64,000 nt of DNA from Apis mellifera (taxonomy: Eukaryota; Arthropoda; Insecta; Hymenoptera; Apidae): NCBI RefSeq assembly GCF_003254395.2, contig NC_037645.1, positions 9,795,229 to 9,859,228 on the forward strand, given 5' to 3'. Positions 12,539 to 25,187 of the stretch are shown piece by piece. The position numbers and the translations under genes are program-made. The stretch's first letter is position 1, and each line of letters starts with the position of its first letter. A model generated the notes under the pieces. The model saw only the letters and a program-made list of their open reading frames with translations, made no database searches and was not told where the DNA came from.

Positions 12539-14687
12539 GAGACCAAAGAATCGAATGATCGATCGAACATTTTTTATCCCTTTATACTTTACTTTACTTC
12601 TCGACTTTCTGCTGATGAATTTCCTTTTTTTTTTTTCTTGGAAAAATTCTGCAAATATAAAGAACGATTAGATTGTTTTCTCCTTTCTGAAATGGAAAAT
12701 TTTGTTCGGTTCCAATCCTGGAATGAATATTCTTCTTCTTCACTAGGCAATAGAATACGAAGTGACAGTCGATAGATGATTTAGGGAATTAGGAAGGGTA
12801 ATTAGATTCTAATCTCTCTTTCTCGAGAGAGAGAGAGAGAGAAAAAAAAATATTATCAAAGAGATATGCGTGTCTCTCTTACGAGGATGAAATTCTAAGA
12901 AATAATCGGGGATAGTTAGTAAGAGATAATTAATTTCTTCTTCTTTTTTTCTAAAAATAGGTATACTTCTTTTTATCTCCCCAAATATACCTGTTTCGCG
13001 TCCTTATCATTGGTATATATATGGAAAAATATGTCTGATCTGATTTAAGAAAAAAAAAAAAAAAATCATAACACGTTGTTTGCATTTTTTTTTCTTTTCA
13101 GAAAAACTTATATTATTGTAATAAATAAGGATTAAAAAGTATATAAGACGACGAAGAGATTATATATATATATATATATGATGATCCATGATTAATGAAA
13201 AAAATTAGTGACATAAAATATTTTATTAATCATCAAGTTATAGAGTCAAGGTGTACGAGCATACATTCAAATAATACAAGTCAATCATTTTTACAACGAA
13301 ACGATTCAAACGTAGATACGCAACAAAAGGTGTACGTCCGGATCACAAATGTCGTTCAACTAACTCGATTTCGCCGCATCATTATTTTATATAAATCATC
13401 ATCATCATCGTTTATCATCCCTCCTTTATATTCCTCGATTTTTATTCGTTTATTTATTTGTTAATTTTTTTTTTTGTTCATTTTCTTTCCTCTTCTTCTC
13501 TATAATATAATTATTACACAGCAATAATAGGTTCAGGATGAACACCGCTCCTTACGAGAGAGAGAAAGGTAGACGTTATACAATACGTGTGTACATGTGA
13601 ATTAACCTTACGCGCTTCACGAGAGCAAGGAACACCCCTCAAGACGTGTGCAGAGACATCCGTGCCTAGAAGAATTGATCGCAGAAACATTTATCCTTGT
13701 GTATAACAAAATAAGGAATCTGCAAAGTGTTGTATCGATCGCTCGAATTGAAATCACCCTAATTTATGAGCTGTACAACACGAGGAGGAGGAGAAGAGAA
13801 AAGATTTTGCAAATTTTCCACACGCGGACGCAACGTCTCTGCGAGCAACGCCTCTGAGCCAGTACACGCCTTCGCAATCTCTCAATTTCTTCATTCGAAC
13901 TCTATATAAGTGTTGTTTCGGACTATTGTATGCAGCTTTCGGCTAACGCAAATCCGACGGGAACGTAGCTCTTTTTTTTTTTTTTTCCTTTTCTTTTCTT
14001 TTTTTCTTTTTTTTCCTTTTTCTTATTCTTTTAATCATTTACAACACTCGTTTTTTCCTCTTTTTCATATATATATATATATATATTTTTTTTTTATTTT
14101 TTTTCTTCTTTTTCTTTTTATTATTTACAGAATCGCTATTCGATTAAAAACCGGACTGATTTCTTTTTTCCAACGAGTTGCTTCCTTTGCGGTCCTCGCG
14201 ATCAATTTCGTTCTCCTTCGAAATGCCAAAAGAAAGTTGAGTCGTGAACCAAGTGGATCTTGGAAATGATGATGGAACCCGGGTTATTCCAGATCACGTT
14301 GGGACGCCGTTAAGTACTAAGTCGAGAGTTGGCTAACGAGTGGAGGGAGGGAGGGAGGGATCGAGAATAACCGAAATTCCTTCCAAATTTCTATTTTTTT
14401 TTTCCTTTTTTTCTCTTTTTCTTGTTTTTTTAACTTTTTTTTAACTTTTTTTTTCTCTCTCTGAATATCTCCATCTTCTCTTCTTCTCTTCTTTTCTTTA
14501 AATAGAAAAATTCCCCGAATTTAGGACCACAGAGGAGAAAAGTTTCCTGCTTGAAACATTGATTTAGTTAGCTATTCTCCTTGCGGAGAGGAGAGGGTCG
14601 TCCGAAGTCGAATTCAGTTTGAATCACAGCTGTCTGTCAACTATCATCCAATAGTTTGATTGGACGAGGTTATTCTATTGCTACTAG
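12539..14687. other. AT-rich and pyrimidine-rich region, no gene recognised
   Basis: The first part is probably the 3' untranslated region of the gene ending at 12538. Beyond it are (GA)n and (TA)n runs, long T tracts around 13970-14120 and 14390-14460, and short open frames made of repeats. The frame at 13648-13857 has arginine-rich content but no start context, splice signal or similarity that I can support. Confidence 0.5.
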
Positions 14688-16189
14688 TTTTGTCTTGGAC
14701 GATATCCAGCTTCAGGGACCAGCTGCTGGTGGAGCAGCTCTCAGGAGAGAGAGAGAAACTATTTCCAGGCAGTGGAGGGTAAGCGTCCTTGCCTAGAGAG
14801 TTGGCTAGCAACGATTTCTGAATTTATTATCATCTTCATCCAAAACGATGATTGCTGGCTGAGTTTTGAACGACCGGGTGTCGCCTGGTGGTGGATGGTT
14901 TCTTCATAGAAGAAATCATCTGAGGGAGGTTAAGGGTTTTATTAATTAATTATCACGATAAGGGAAACAGGTATTGCACAATTTTCCAATACCTGAACAC
15001 GAACACGCTTCGTCCACAAACACGCGGCCCTGATAAATTTTTCTATTTATAAGTCGTCCAATTCGGCCGACACCCGAAATCTCTTCACTCCCGACCTGCT
15101 CCACCTGTCCGGCCTTAAGGACACTTGTACGTGAACTCTGGTTCAATCTCGTCAACGTGATGATAACGATATAAGCCGACCATCGAATAATGCAGACTGT
15201 TTCATCCCGTCCATTGTAATTAAATCTGCTTCTCCGTGCTTAAAAACTGATGGAAATTGGATTATATAATCGATCGATTGATTCTTTCTCCCTTTCTTTC
15301 TTTTTTTTCTTCTTTTTTTTTTTTTTCTTTTTTTTCTTTTTTTTCTAGGTCAACAGTCTACCCTGAGCAGTCTGAGGAGTTCGAAGAAAAACTGTTCGAT
15401 TAAAAATTTCTTTCTATGTTATCAGTCATCCAGGTACAAGTATCTTCAACAATTGAGGCTCGAGTGGACGACCAATCGAGTGTGTGAATGAAAAAAATTC
15501 CCCCCGCCTCGATTTGGCCAGGGCAGCTTGCACTATGTTTTCTTCCTTTTTTTTTTCTTTTCTTTTTTTTTTTTGGTTTTTTTTTTCCTTTTTTTTTTTT
15601 GTTTTGTTTTTTCATTCATCCACGAGAAGCGAATACTTGTTGAAATGCGCTATAACGCGCATCAGCTCTATGTATATATATATATATATATTGTGTATAT
15701 ATATATTGGAAATTGATTCTGCAGCTGGAATCTTAGTTGCAGCTCTGCCTCTATCTCTCTTTCTCTTCGATCGATTCGTTCGTCTTCTTCTATCTTATAT
15801 TAGATTTATAACGATTTTCGTGTGAAAACGAATCGAGGAGAACTCGAGAGAGAAGAACTCTGTTGTCCGTTTGTTTTTCGCTTTCAATCGCTTCGTTCAT
15901 TCACAAGACACGTCTTTTTATTTTTTTTCGTCATCTAAAACGTTACGTTTAATAAGTTTTTTTTCAATCGATATTATTCAGTTGACAGTACCATATACCA
16001 TGTGTGCCGCTGAATAAATACAGTGTCCGATTGATAGCGATTTTTCTTCTTTTTATTGCTTAACGGTTCGTGGCGATATTCAGACGGAAGGACACCATGA
16101 GAGACGAGAACGGTACAGTAACGCCGCCAACCGGCGTTTTCTACGACTATCAGCTGTCTTCAGAGCTGTCTCAGAGAGCTCGCACGTGA
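14688..16189 (+). CDS. Candidate terminal exons of an unrecognised gene
   Basis: Three segments with good splice borders join in phase: 14688-14778 (after 'tgctactag', before 'gtaagc'), 15349-15433 (after a long T tract and 'ctag', before 'gtacaag') and 16084-16189 (after 'attcag', TGA stop). The encoded 93 residues include ERERNYFQAVEGQQSTL, SLRSSKKN and GVFYDYQLSSELSQRART. A second frame through the first two segments is also open and in phase across the same intron, ending at a stop at 15401-15403 (FRDQLLVEQLSGEREK, then YPEQSEEFEEKLFD). Only one of the two frames is likely to be used. No upstream exon with a start codon was found. The pieces could be the 3' end of a gene whose 5' part lies earlier, or spliced non-coding RNA. 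Confidence is low to moderate. Confidence 0.3.
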
Positions 16190-17382
16190 CCTATTAACGC
16201 TAGTGGTTCGTCCATCTCGTCGTCCGTTGTGTAATTTTATCGTTTTTTTTTTTCCTTTTTCTTTCTTTTTTATTTTCTAAACGGGTCGAGTCTACGGTTG
16301 AAAGTGTCCAGCTAATGAACTAATCGTAACCTAAAAAAAAAAAAAAAAAAAAAAAAAAGAAAGCGTGGTCCCGAAAAAATGTGTGTTTCTGGCATTTCAA
16401 TCAGCATTCGAAACCGACTGCCGCCGCAAATTGAACGTGGACCGGTCCGTGGAAAGAAACAAAAATGGCGGCTCGCTTGCCGCGACTTTCGAAGAAGGGA
16501 AGAAAGAAACGGAGGGAAGAGGGGGTAATCAGGGTGGGTTATTACGCTAAAAATTATACGTTAATAAATCCTGTCTGCTATACATAGGCGCATGAGTGAC
16601 AGGTTGTAAACAACTTAAATAGAAACTAAACGTTAAACATACGAGTAAAAACACATTTGCCCATAACTAAATAGAGGCTAAAAAGTATACACACGATCCA
16701 ACCGAGTATCATACACGCGTCATTATACACGAGATATTCTACAACGAGACTCTCTCTCACCGTGGACCAATCGGCTACGTTTCAAATACTTTCTTCCCTT
16801 TTTTGTATCGTATATTTTATTTTATTTTTTTTTTTCCTTTCTTTCCTCAGACGACGTTTCTTCTCGATTAGCAGAAGGCATCAAGCTCGTAGTATCAAGT
16901 TTGTCGAAGAAACAATTGTTTTTCTTTTCCTTATTCTCGTTTCACTCTATCGTTCGCTTTCTTCGTAATAATATCTCGAGAAAAACAATCCTCGAGAGGC
17001 AATAATTTCGAAGAGGCAAATATAGGAGCAAATGTATAAAACACGATAAGGAAGGACGCCATGACGCCATTATTTTTCTATTCTCTTTCTTTCGTTTTTC
17101 GAATTAATATTTGCACGCTTTGTCCATTCTTTTTTATCGACTTGACCTTTCCTCTCGCTATCCAATTCGCCTTTTCACGTTTATCATTATTCAGTTTTAT
17201 ACATTAGGCATAATAATTGATACATATATATATATATATATGCTGAATGTAGGCTGAAAGTAACGCTCGATGAACACTTAAATCTCAATCGCCTGAGCTG
17301 AATTTTAAAACGCCAGAAATCGCGTTTTTTTTTCTCTCCGGGAAGAAAGTATTTGAGTACACCTTGGCCTGAGATCGAATGA
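16190..17382. other. Intergenic region between convergent genes
   Basis: This holds a 24-base A run near 16334, pyrimidine tracts and a CpG-richer patch at 16365-16550 with an 'aaaaatggcggc' motif resembling a YY1/Pho site. The 3' untranslated region of the minus-strand TP53INP/DOR gene should start just left of 17383. No coding exon is supported. Confidence 0.45.
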
Positions 17383-17578
17383 CTAGCATTTCCGGTTGTT
17401 GTTTGCGCCACTGTTCTGGATACGCAAGCGGTCCTGGCGGCGTGGCCGCTTGCCTTTTACACTGAACACCTCCCTCAGTTTGTTACTCCTCTCCAGACGG
17501 CCTCTCTTCAACGCTTGGGTAGACCTCTTCTCGAAAACCTGCGCACAATTTCAATTTACAATTCAATCGAAATTATCC

Positions 17579-17670
<92 letters not shown>

Positions 17671-20600
17671 CAATAATTCCTTTGAAAACTTCTCCTCTCT
17701 TTTTTCTTTTTTCACAATTATCATGCACACGTATATTAAAACTCTACAATTTTCTACGCTTTTCTCCTCGTTTCTGACTATCAGAATCCGCTGCGTCTAT
17801 TTTTAACTACAGATACCGCCGACCGAGAGGAGGAGACAAAGTGTTTCACCGCAGCGTCCCTCGACGCCGATTAACCGTAATATTATCGTGCAAATTAAAA
17901 ATACGAAAAAATTGCTTACTTTCTGCGAGGCCGAGCGAAGCTGGGCTATCCTCTTCTCGGTTCGGGCGCGATCGACGGCAGGTCTCCCATCGTGGATGGC
18001 CGGTCTTCTGCGGGTTGCTTGCCGCTCGTCCTCGCTTCTCCTCGGGCTACGTTCCGGCGGAGCGACGGTTGCCGCGGTGTCCGGGGCGCTGGAGACCAGG
18101 TCGGGCAGAACGTCGTCCTCCCCGACGACGACGTCCTCCGACGCGTCAGGCGTGGGCGGTGGGGTTTCGGGGGCGACCGGAGACGCTGTGGCTCGGTACA
18201 CGGACATACTGGGATGCTCTATCAGCAGGTCCTCTAGCGGTGATGTTTCTACGTTCACGGGGCCCGCCCGTGTGAAACATGCGGGTGGCGTTACATACCA
18301 CGACTCCTCCAGCGCCGTCGCGCCCTCAACTGTGCAATTGAAACACCACAGATCTCAGTCTCGGTTCGATAAGAGGTTAGGATATGCAATAACGCTTTTA
18401 ACTCGAGCTCCATCACTTTTACGCAATCGATGATCGAGCAATATTTAAAATAGGAAACTTTGGAACTTTTTTATCGCAACCACGAAACGCAATTACTTTT
18501 GAATTATCGGTGAAAATTGTTTCGCGATAAACGAGTGACACGTTTTAAAAATACATTTTAAAACATTTTTTTTTTTTTTTTAAGATTTATTACCGATTGT
18601 ATTCGTATTATCGATTGTTCTCAAAAATAAGTATCATTAGTCTATATATATATATTGGGTTGGCAACTAAGTAATTGCGGATTTCACTCATAGATGGCTT
18701 CAGTTGAATTTTTAGGTTTGCTGGCGTAGTCCAAATGTGAAACACATTTTGTTATTTGATAGTTGGCAATTCAGCTGTCAATCAATAAAAAAAGTTTTTT
18801 GATCGGTTGCGTAGTTTTCGCAAGATTTTATATCTCGCTCAAGAAGAGAAGGTTAGATATCTATGAATCTAAGAATTCGTGAATTGTTCTCGAACTTGGA
18901 AAGAGTTACACGGTCAGCCGTGTCGAGATTCTATTGGGTTGGCAACTAAGTAATTGCGGATTTCACTCATAGATGGCTTCAGTTGAATTTTTAGGTTTGC
19001 TGGCGTAGTCCAAATGTGAAACACATTTTGTTATTTGATAGTTGGCAATTCAGCTGTTAATCGGTAAAAAAAGTTTTTTGATCGGTTGCGTAGTTTTCGT
19101 TTGGCGTTCGTTGAAAAATGGAAAATCAAAAGGAACATTATCGTCATATTTTGCTTTTTTTATTTTCAAAGGGAAAAATGCATCGCAAGCTCGCAAAAAG
19201 TTATGTGCTGTTTATGGCGACGAAGCCTTAAAGGAACGGCAGTGTCAAAATTGATTCGACAAATTTCGTTCTGGTGATTTTTCACTCAAAGACGAAAAAC
19301 GCTCTGATCGTCCAGTTGAAGTTGATGACGACCTAATCGAAGCAATAATCGATTCGGATCGTCACAGTACAACTCGTGAGATTGCAGAGAAGCTTCATGT
19401 ATCGCGTACACGCATTGAAAACCACTTAAAACAACTTGGCTATGTTCAAAAACTCGATACATGGGTTCCTCACGAACTGAAAGAAAAGCATTTAACGCAA
19501 CGCATTAACAATTGCGATTTGCTAAAGAAATGTAATGAAAATGATCCATTTTTGAAACGATTGATAACTGGCGATGAAAAATGGGTTGTTTACAACAATA
19601 TCAAGCGGAAAAGATGGTGGAGCAGGCCACGTGAACCAGCTCGAACAACATCAAAAGCTGGTATTCATCGAAAAAAGGTTTTGTTATCAGTTTGGTGGGA
19701 TTACAAAGGAATTGTCTATTTTGAACTCTTACCACCCAACCGAACGATCAATTCTGTTGTCTACATTGAACAACTAACGAAATTAAACAATGCAGTTGAA
19801 GAAAAACGGCCCGAATTGACAAATCGAAAAGGTGTTGTATTCCATCATGACGATGCAAGGCCACACACATCTTTGGTCACTCGGCAAAAATTATTGGAGC
19901 TTGGTTGGGATGTTTTGCCACATCCACCATATAGTCCTTGCACCATCCGATTACTTTTTGTTTCGATCTTTACAAAACTCCTTGAATGGTAAAAATTTCA
20001 ATCGTACCTGATTCAGTTTTTTGCTAATAAAAACCAGAAGTTTTACAAACATGGGATTATGATGCTGCCTGAAAGATGGCAAAAGGTCATTGATCAAAAT
20101 GGGCAACACATTACAGAATAAAGTTATTCAGTTCCATGAAAAAATTGTCTTTGATTTTCTAAAAAAAATCCGCAATTACTTAGTCGTCAACCCAATATAT
20201 GTATGTATAATTTAATGTACACGAAATATTTAAAAAAGAAAAAAGGAAATAACAATGGTATCGATTTTCCATACTTCCCCCGTAACGTAAATACAAGACT
20301 AGCAAACATCCATCACCCCAAACATTTCCCTCCCCACGAGAGAGAAAACAATCGACCAAAAAGGCTGTACGTTGTATGGAGGCTCCGTAAGGAGTAATCG
20401 CGTTATTCATCGTCCAAAGACGACGCGTCTCGTTTTACACCCCCCTCGAAAGGGGACGGAAAGCGGGCGTCACTCTGGCGTGAGATGCCACTCGTTCTCT
20501 AAACGGGGTACACGTACACGCACACAAGCACGCACACGTCGAATCGGCCTTTCGAATTTCATGGTCCAAGGGGGAGGGGGAGGGGAGAGAGAGAGGAAAA

Positions 20601-20793
20601 AAGGCCGATTCATCGAGGTCTGAAACGTACCAGCACGGTCAATGAGGATCCAGTCTTCGCCCTCAACCTCCACCTGACTGAGCCTCGCTATTACTGGAAG
20701 GGACTCCGGGCTTTCGTTATTGGACCTTTCCCGTGAATCTTGCGCGCCGGAGATATTACCTCCGAGTAAGTAGTTTGCCAAGCTGCTCAGCAT
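17383..20793 (-). CDS. DOR: TP53INP/DOR family protein (autophagy and nuclear receptor co-factor)
   Basis: Three coding exons on the minus strand are 20793-20631, 18329-17920 and 17538-17383 (TAG), 729 nt, 242 residues, with phases that agree. The start MLSSLANYLLGG follows a splice-like 'tacag' 25 bases upstream, so the 5' untranslated region is probably split. Residues 45-52, GEDWILID, form the LC3/GABARAP-interacting motif (W48, I51) typical of TP53INP1/2. Residues 62-99 contain EESWYVTPPACFT and VETSPLEDLLIEHPSMSVY, the second hallmark block of the family. The C-terminal exon is basic (LKRGRLERSNKLREVFS, then GANNNRKC), matching the conserved nuclear/nucleolar tail. Family members shuttle between nucleus and autophagosome and bind ATG8 proteins; that role here is by homology. 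The Pro/Asp-rich linker is poorly conserved. Intron 1 (18330-20630) carries mariner DNA, and intron 2 a long CA repeat. Confidence 0.93.
17581..17671. repeat. (CA)n followed by (TA)n microsatellite
   Basis: About 75 bases of uninterrupted CA run straight into TA. It lies in intron 2 of the DOR gene. The Thr-His open frame across it on the plus strand is an artefact. Confidence 0.97.
18655..18820 (+). mobile_element. Truncated mariner 5' end
   Basis: The first 166 bases of a mariner, starting with TTGGGTTGGCAACTAAGTAA after a TA, match the start of the element at 18934 with only a few differences. The match ends abruptly at 18820 after 'gtagttttcg'. The next 110 bases (18821-18931) are unrelated to the downstream element. 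There is no transposase and no 3' terminus, so it cannot be mobilised alone. It may come from abortive gap repair or from a rearranged older copy. Confidence 0.9.
18934..20194 (+). mobile_element. Full-length but decayed mariner element
   Basis: The 1261-bp element is flanked by TA on both sides (18932-18933 and 20195-20196), the target duplication of Tc1/mariner elements. Its terminal inverted repeats of about 30 bp, starting TTGGGTTGGCAACTAAGTAA on the left and TTGGGTTGACGACTAAGTAA on the right read inward, differ at two positions. It encodes a broken transposase. It lies in intron 1 of the minus-strand DOR gene, in the opposite orientation to that gene. Similarity of the termini and transposase to bee and earwig mariners of the mellifera subfamily is from memory. 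Confidence 0.95.
19118..20121 (+). pseudogene. Mariner transposase pseudogene
   Basis: The reading frame starts at ATG 19118 (MENQKEHYRHILLF), shifts frame near 19150-19170 and meets a TGA at 19252-19254. It then stays open to about 19937, where a small deletion shifts it again; the original stop is probably TAA at 20119-20121. The N-terminal paired-like helix-turn-helix is visible (STTREIAEKLHVSRTRIENH), as is the linker motif WVPHEL. The first catalytic Asp is in TGDEKWV and the second in HHDDARPHTS. The third Asp of the D,D34D triad, expected in the PYSPD segment, is lost at the deletion. The protein must be inactive. Confidence 0.93.
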
Positions 20794-22540
20794 CCTGACC
20801 TTCTTGCTCTTCAGCCCCTGTAATCCGAGCGAACGGTGGCCGTTCTAGGTGAAAACGTTCTTCATGCATCCATCCATGCCCCCCCACTCCCACCACTTCA
20901 GTTTCGTTTTGGACGATTATAAAGGAGGGGGAGGGGTGTGTATAACGCCTTGATGAAATTCGTGGTTTCAGGGGAAGGGAAAGAGAGAGAGAGAGAGAGA
21001 GAGAGATGCGTTCCGAGAAATTGACGAGAAGCCATTAAGTGATGCAAATGAGGCGGATGTTAAACGCGGCTCGTATGGCGTGCAGCCGCTGTTATTCGAA
21101 ATTATATGAATAACGAATGAAATTTTACTTATTATTCATTTATTCATTTATTGCAAGGTTGTCGCTTCGGTTTAATAACTCGGTTTCAAACTTACTTTTC
21201 GAATAATTCTAACTGAAAACACGGTATTTCACTTTCCATTGAATTTCAATCTCGAACTTATTCTACTCGATATTTAAAGAAGCTGAAAATTTTGGTTGCG
21301 TGTGTATATATAAATGTGTGTATTTGTATCGTCGGCTCGGGTCGGGTCGGGTCCTCGAAAGTATCCCCTGACGGGAAAGATAAATATCTTTTCCAAGATT
21401 TTCGGGACGAGTTTCTTTTTCGACAAAACTAATCTCGAAATACGATTAGGGGTTCTGGAAATCTTGGAAAAACCGACCCAAAAAACCGCAGATATTTTTA
21501 GATCCTCTAACCGACATCCTTAAGTTACAAATTCGAAAGTAAAACCGTCTTTGAACCTATCTACTATACGTCCACAGTTAACTGAACTGTCCAATGTTAT
21601 ATATATTTTTGACGAAAAACAGCTCTGGATAGTTTTACTCTCAAATTCATATCCTTAGAGAGACAGAGACGGAGAGACAGACACAGAGAGAGAGAGAGAG
21701 ACGCAACGGACAAATTCAAATAGATTCCGAGGTGAATTCCATAAAGAAACAAATGTAGTTTGTTTTTTTATCGTACAATGGAGCAAAGTGCGTAGCGGTA
21801 TGAATCGTCTACTATCGGGCCCATGGTCACCATGTTATAATTATCGTTGCGCGTGCACGGAGGATGATCAACGGTATGGTATGGTATTACGTAAGAAAAT
21901 GGCTGTGGTGGACACAACCGCGGTAAATTGAACACGGGCCGATTCCGGTGGCTTTAAAGGCTGCGTTTAAAGATATTTCTTTTTTTTTTTTTTCGTAGCA
22001 TACCTCTTGACGATCGTGAGCGTGTATCGCGAGAGAGGCCTTGTAATTGCCTTTACGACCGTTGCGCAATGGAAAAACGCGGGCCGCGCGTGAGAACGGT
22101 CGGTTCGCTTCCCCGCAAATGGGACACCGATGCCTGCGTTTCTGCTATTTATCGAGCCACTAGCGTCAACACTGTTGCACGCTGTTGTTTACTTGTTTCG
22201 CCAGTAGTTCTCTCTGCTGGCAAATTGTCGTTCGCTGCCGCGCCCCCCCCCCCTCCCTCCCTTCCTCCCTCTCCAGCCCAAGAACCGCCAGAGCCAGAGC
22301 ATAGGTTTCCATAGGATTGGACGGAGACTTTTCGCGTGGATTCGAAAACTTCTTCAACCGTTGCGGAGACGTTACAGATGTCGCGTCGATCGAATACTTT
22401 TTAAACTCGCCACGCTGTAAATTACTGTAAATACTTGGTATTATGCTATTACTATAAATATCGTTGACGAAGAAAATTCTTTCGCGTCGAGTATTTTTCG
22501 AGGAGAGATAGGTTAGGACAATGGATAAAATGATAATAGG

Positions 22541-22855
22541 ATTGGATGGAAATTTTTTTCGTAATTCTTCTTCGTAGAGGCGATACTCGATAGAAGTATT
22601 TTTGAGGAGGGGTTTTTACTCGAGTAGTGTGGAATGGTTAGAAATGATGCAACTGATAGCAACTGATAGGAAATATTTTTCGTAATTCTTTGCAAGACGA
22701 TACTTGGTAGAGGTGTATGAGTATTTTTGAGGAGGGATTTTTACTTTAGTAATAAGTGGAATAATTAGACGAAATGACGCAACTGATAGCAACTGATAGG
22801 ATTGAATGGAAATTGTTTCGTAATTCTTTGTAAAAACGAGACTTAGTAGAAAGAT
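22541..22855 (+). repeat. Degenerate tandem repeat, unit about 130 bp
   Basis: Copies at 22541-22668, 22669-22799 and a partial one at 22800-22855 share 'cgtaattctt', 'agtatttttgaggagg' and 'gatgcaactgatagcaactg'. A further diverged fragment lies just upstream near 22470-22540. Confidence 0.8.
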
Positions 22856-25187
22856 AATGTAATAGATTACGCGATAATTGAATATTTTTATAATTAAATG
22901 TCTACGTAACGAGAAAGAATTTTTTAAATATTCCAGAGTAACAATTTTCGATTTAAATTTTATAGAAAACGAAGTTAGTATATATTTTCTTTTCGACTCG
23001 AATTTAAAAAAAATAAATATCACGAGCAGATAAAGTGATTAAAATTATACGATTTTAATTGCATTTGACCTATATTCTCAACTGTAATAATTTTATCTCT
23101 ATATAGTTTTTCTCTTTTTTTTTTTTTTTTTAATGGAAATGTAACACTCACTGCATTGTGCATTTGAACGTATTCATACCACCAAGGTATAAGCGAATAA
23201 ATAGAGCGTCTGTTCGCAAACAAACTATTTTTTTTTTTTTTTTTTTATCATAATCGTTACAAGTTAAACGCTTGTGTTGTTCGTAGCCTTCGCTCCTTTG
23301 CATTTAAAGTGACATTAATTAAGGTAAAACTATAATGTAAGCTAAAACTATTATAATAATTACAATCGTGTTAGTTATATTTCTTTTACAATTTCAAACA
23401 TATAAACCGATAATTTTAATAGTATTGTTTTAAAAAAAAAACATTTGCGCACATACACACTCGGAGAGAACTGGTTTGAGAACCAATTTTGTGATTAAAA
23501 AGTTGTAAAAAAAAAAAAAAATAAACTCTACAAAATAATTACTCACAACACGACACGACGAGAAATCCCTTTTATTCACAAAGGGCTACACAGCCAGCTG
23601 TTTTTTCACCCGATCGTCTTATTGCGCAAACCGATTTGCCGCTCGTTCACTCGCTCAAATGACAAAACTAGACAAAGTGCAACTGAACGTACCAAAAGTC
23701 CAACGATAATTATCCACGTGTACAGAGCATCAGATAAGGCTGTATACACAAAAAAAACCAAACACAACTTTGCTATCCGGTTCAGTCACTTCGTGTAACG
23801 AAAAAAAAAAGAAAAAAAAAAATCTTTTGTTCTTCCTATTGTGCGTCCAGATCTCGTGCATACGATCTTTTTGAAAACGATTGGATCGTCGTTGCTACTA
23901 ACTACATAATTTGACCCGGCGAGTAAATGAAACGAAAAAAAAAGAAAAAAAACAAACAAACGGAAGGAAATAATTAAAATACTCGCGCCACGATTATTTG
24001 TTTATCCGCTGATAACGCGAAAAGATTCGATAACATTCCACGCGAAACTCGTGTAGGAAACTACGTTCGTGTCCACTCGCCACGCTCAAATGATTCATGG
24101 ACCAGCGAAAACGCGATCTGTAAACTGTGCTTGCTCATTATCGCGGTTAAACATCTGTTTTGCTAATTTCACCACAGATAACGGAACTGTGATGCAACGT
24201 GTTCGATAGGCTGGACTTCGATGTGAAATGTATGAAGGGGAGGGAAAGAAGAAGATGGGAAGGGAACAATAAATTGAAAATAAAACGGTCAGAGTTTTCT
24301 TGTTGTTGAATAAAATAGGAAAAAAAAAGGATGGAATCGATTAAATTGATGAAACGAGATGGAAATAGACTTATTTCCAAGGGATACGAATATTTCGTTT
24401 AAGAATCATCTCTTTTTTTAAAAAAATAAACTAACGCATACTTTGTTTTAACTCTAAGAAAAGATAAAATCATGTAATTCTACGGAAAAAAAAGTTGTTC
24501 GAGAAAGACACGTATATGGAAATTGTAAAATCACTGTGTTGCGCAAAAAGCGGTAAGCGAAGAAAAAAAAAAAAGAAGAAGAAGAAGAAAATATTCAACT
24601 TCCAACGTTAAAGTTACGTTAGGATTACGCGGAGTATTAACCTTCGAGTCACATTTTCATTCTTCGACTCGATCGATAATCCCATTAAAATTCCTAAACA
24701 ACGATGCGAAACGAAATATTCCTCCGTTTCCCAATTAATGATATCTAACCTCGACTCGATGCCTCGACCGTGCAGCTACGCGAAGCACATAACCGCACGT
24801 TCTCAAATTATACGCTGCACGAGATTGTCGTAAAAGAAATAACGATAGAATATCTGCTTCTGCCCCGTTCCGCACGCGTTCCAAACTCGATCTTCTCCAA
24901 TACCAATTTCGCCAAATACTCGATGCACATGTACGTGACACACGCACACACACACACACACACACGCGCACGCGTATATACTCGATGGGATCAGGGATCG
25001 GGTCGATCTCGACCGAGTGATTCGCGACGAATTCTTTTCGGGAGTGGGGGGGCGCGCGAATCGCGTGGCAATACAGGCGCGACACGAGTTCGTTTTTTCG
25101 CGAAGCAGTAAATATAAACGCGTGCATCGACTTTCCGCGTGTCTGCCATCATCGGTTATGCCACGCTTCGACGCAACGCGCGTGCAC

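Noticed and set aside
13910..14269. 119-residue Phe/Leu-rich frame
   Set aside because: It is encoded by long T tracts with TA runs, a low-complexity artefact.
17396..17806. 136-residue frame containing a Thr-His run
   Set aside because: It covers a CA microsatellite and is antisense to DOR exon 3 and intron 2.
17841..18433. Long plus-strand open frames of 144 and 181 residues
   Set aside because: They lie antisense to exon 2 of DOR, whose minus-strand frame matches the family. The plus-strand frames are GC-rich shadows.
19042..19277. Two overlapping frames as separate small genes
   Set aside because: They are pieces of the frameshifted mariner transposase N-terminus.
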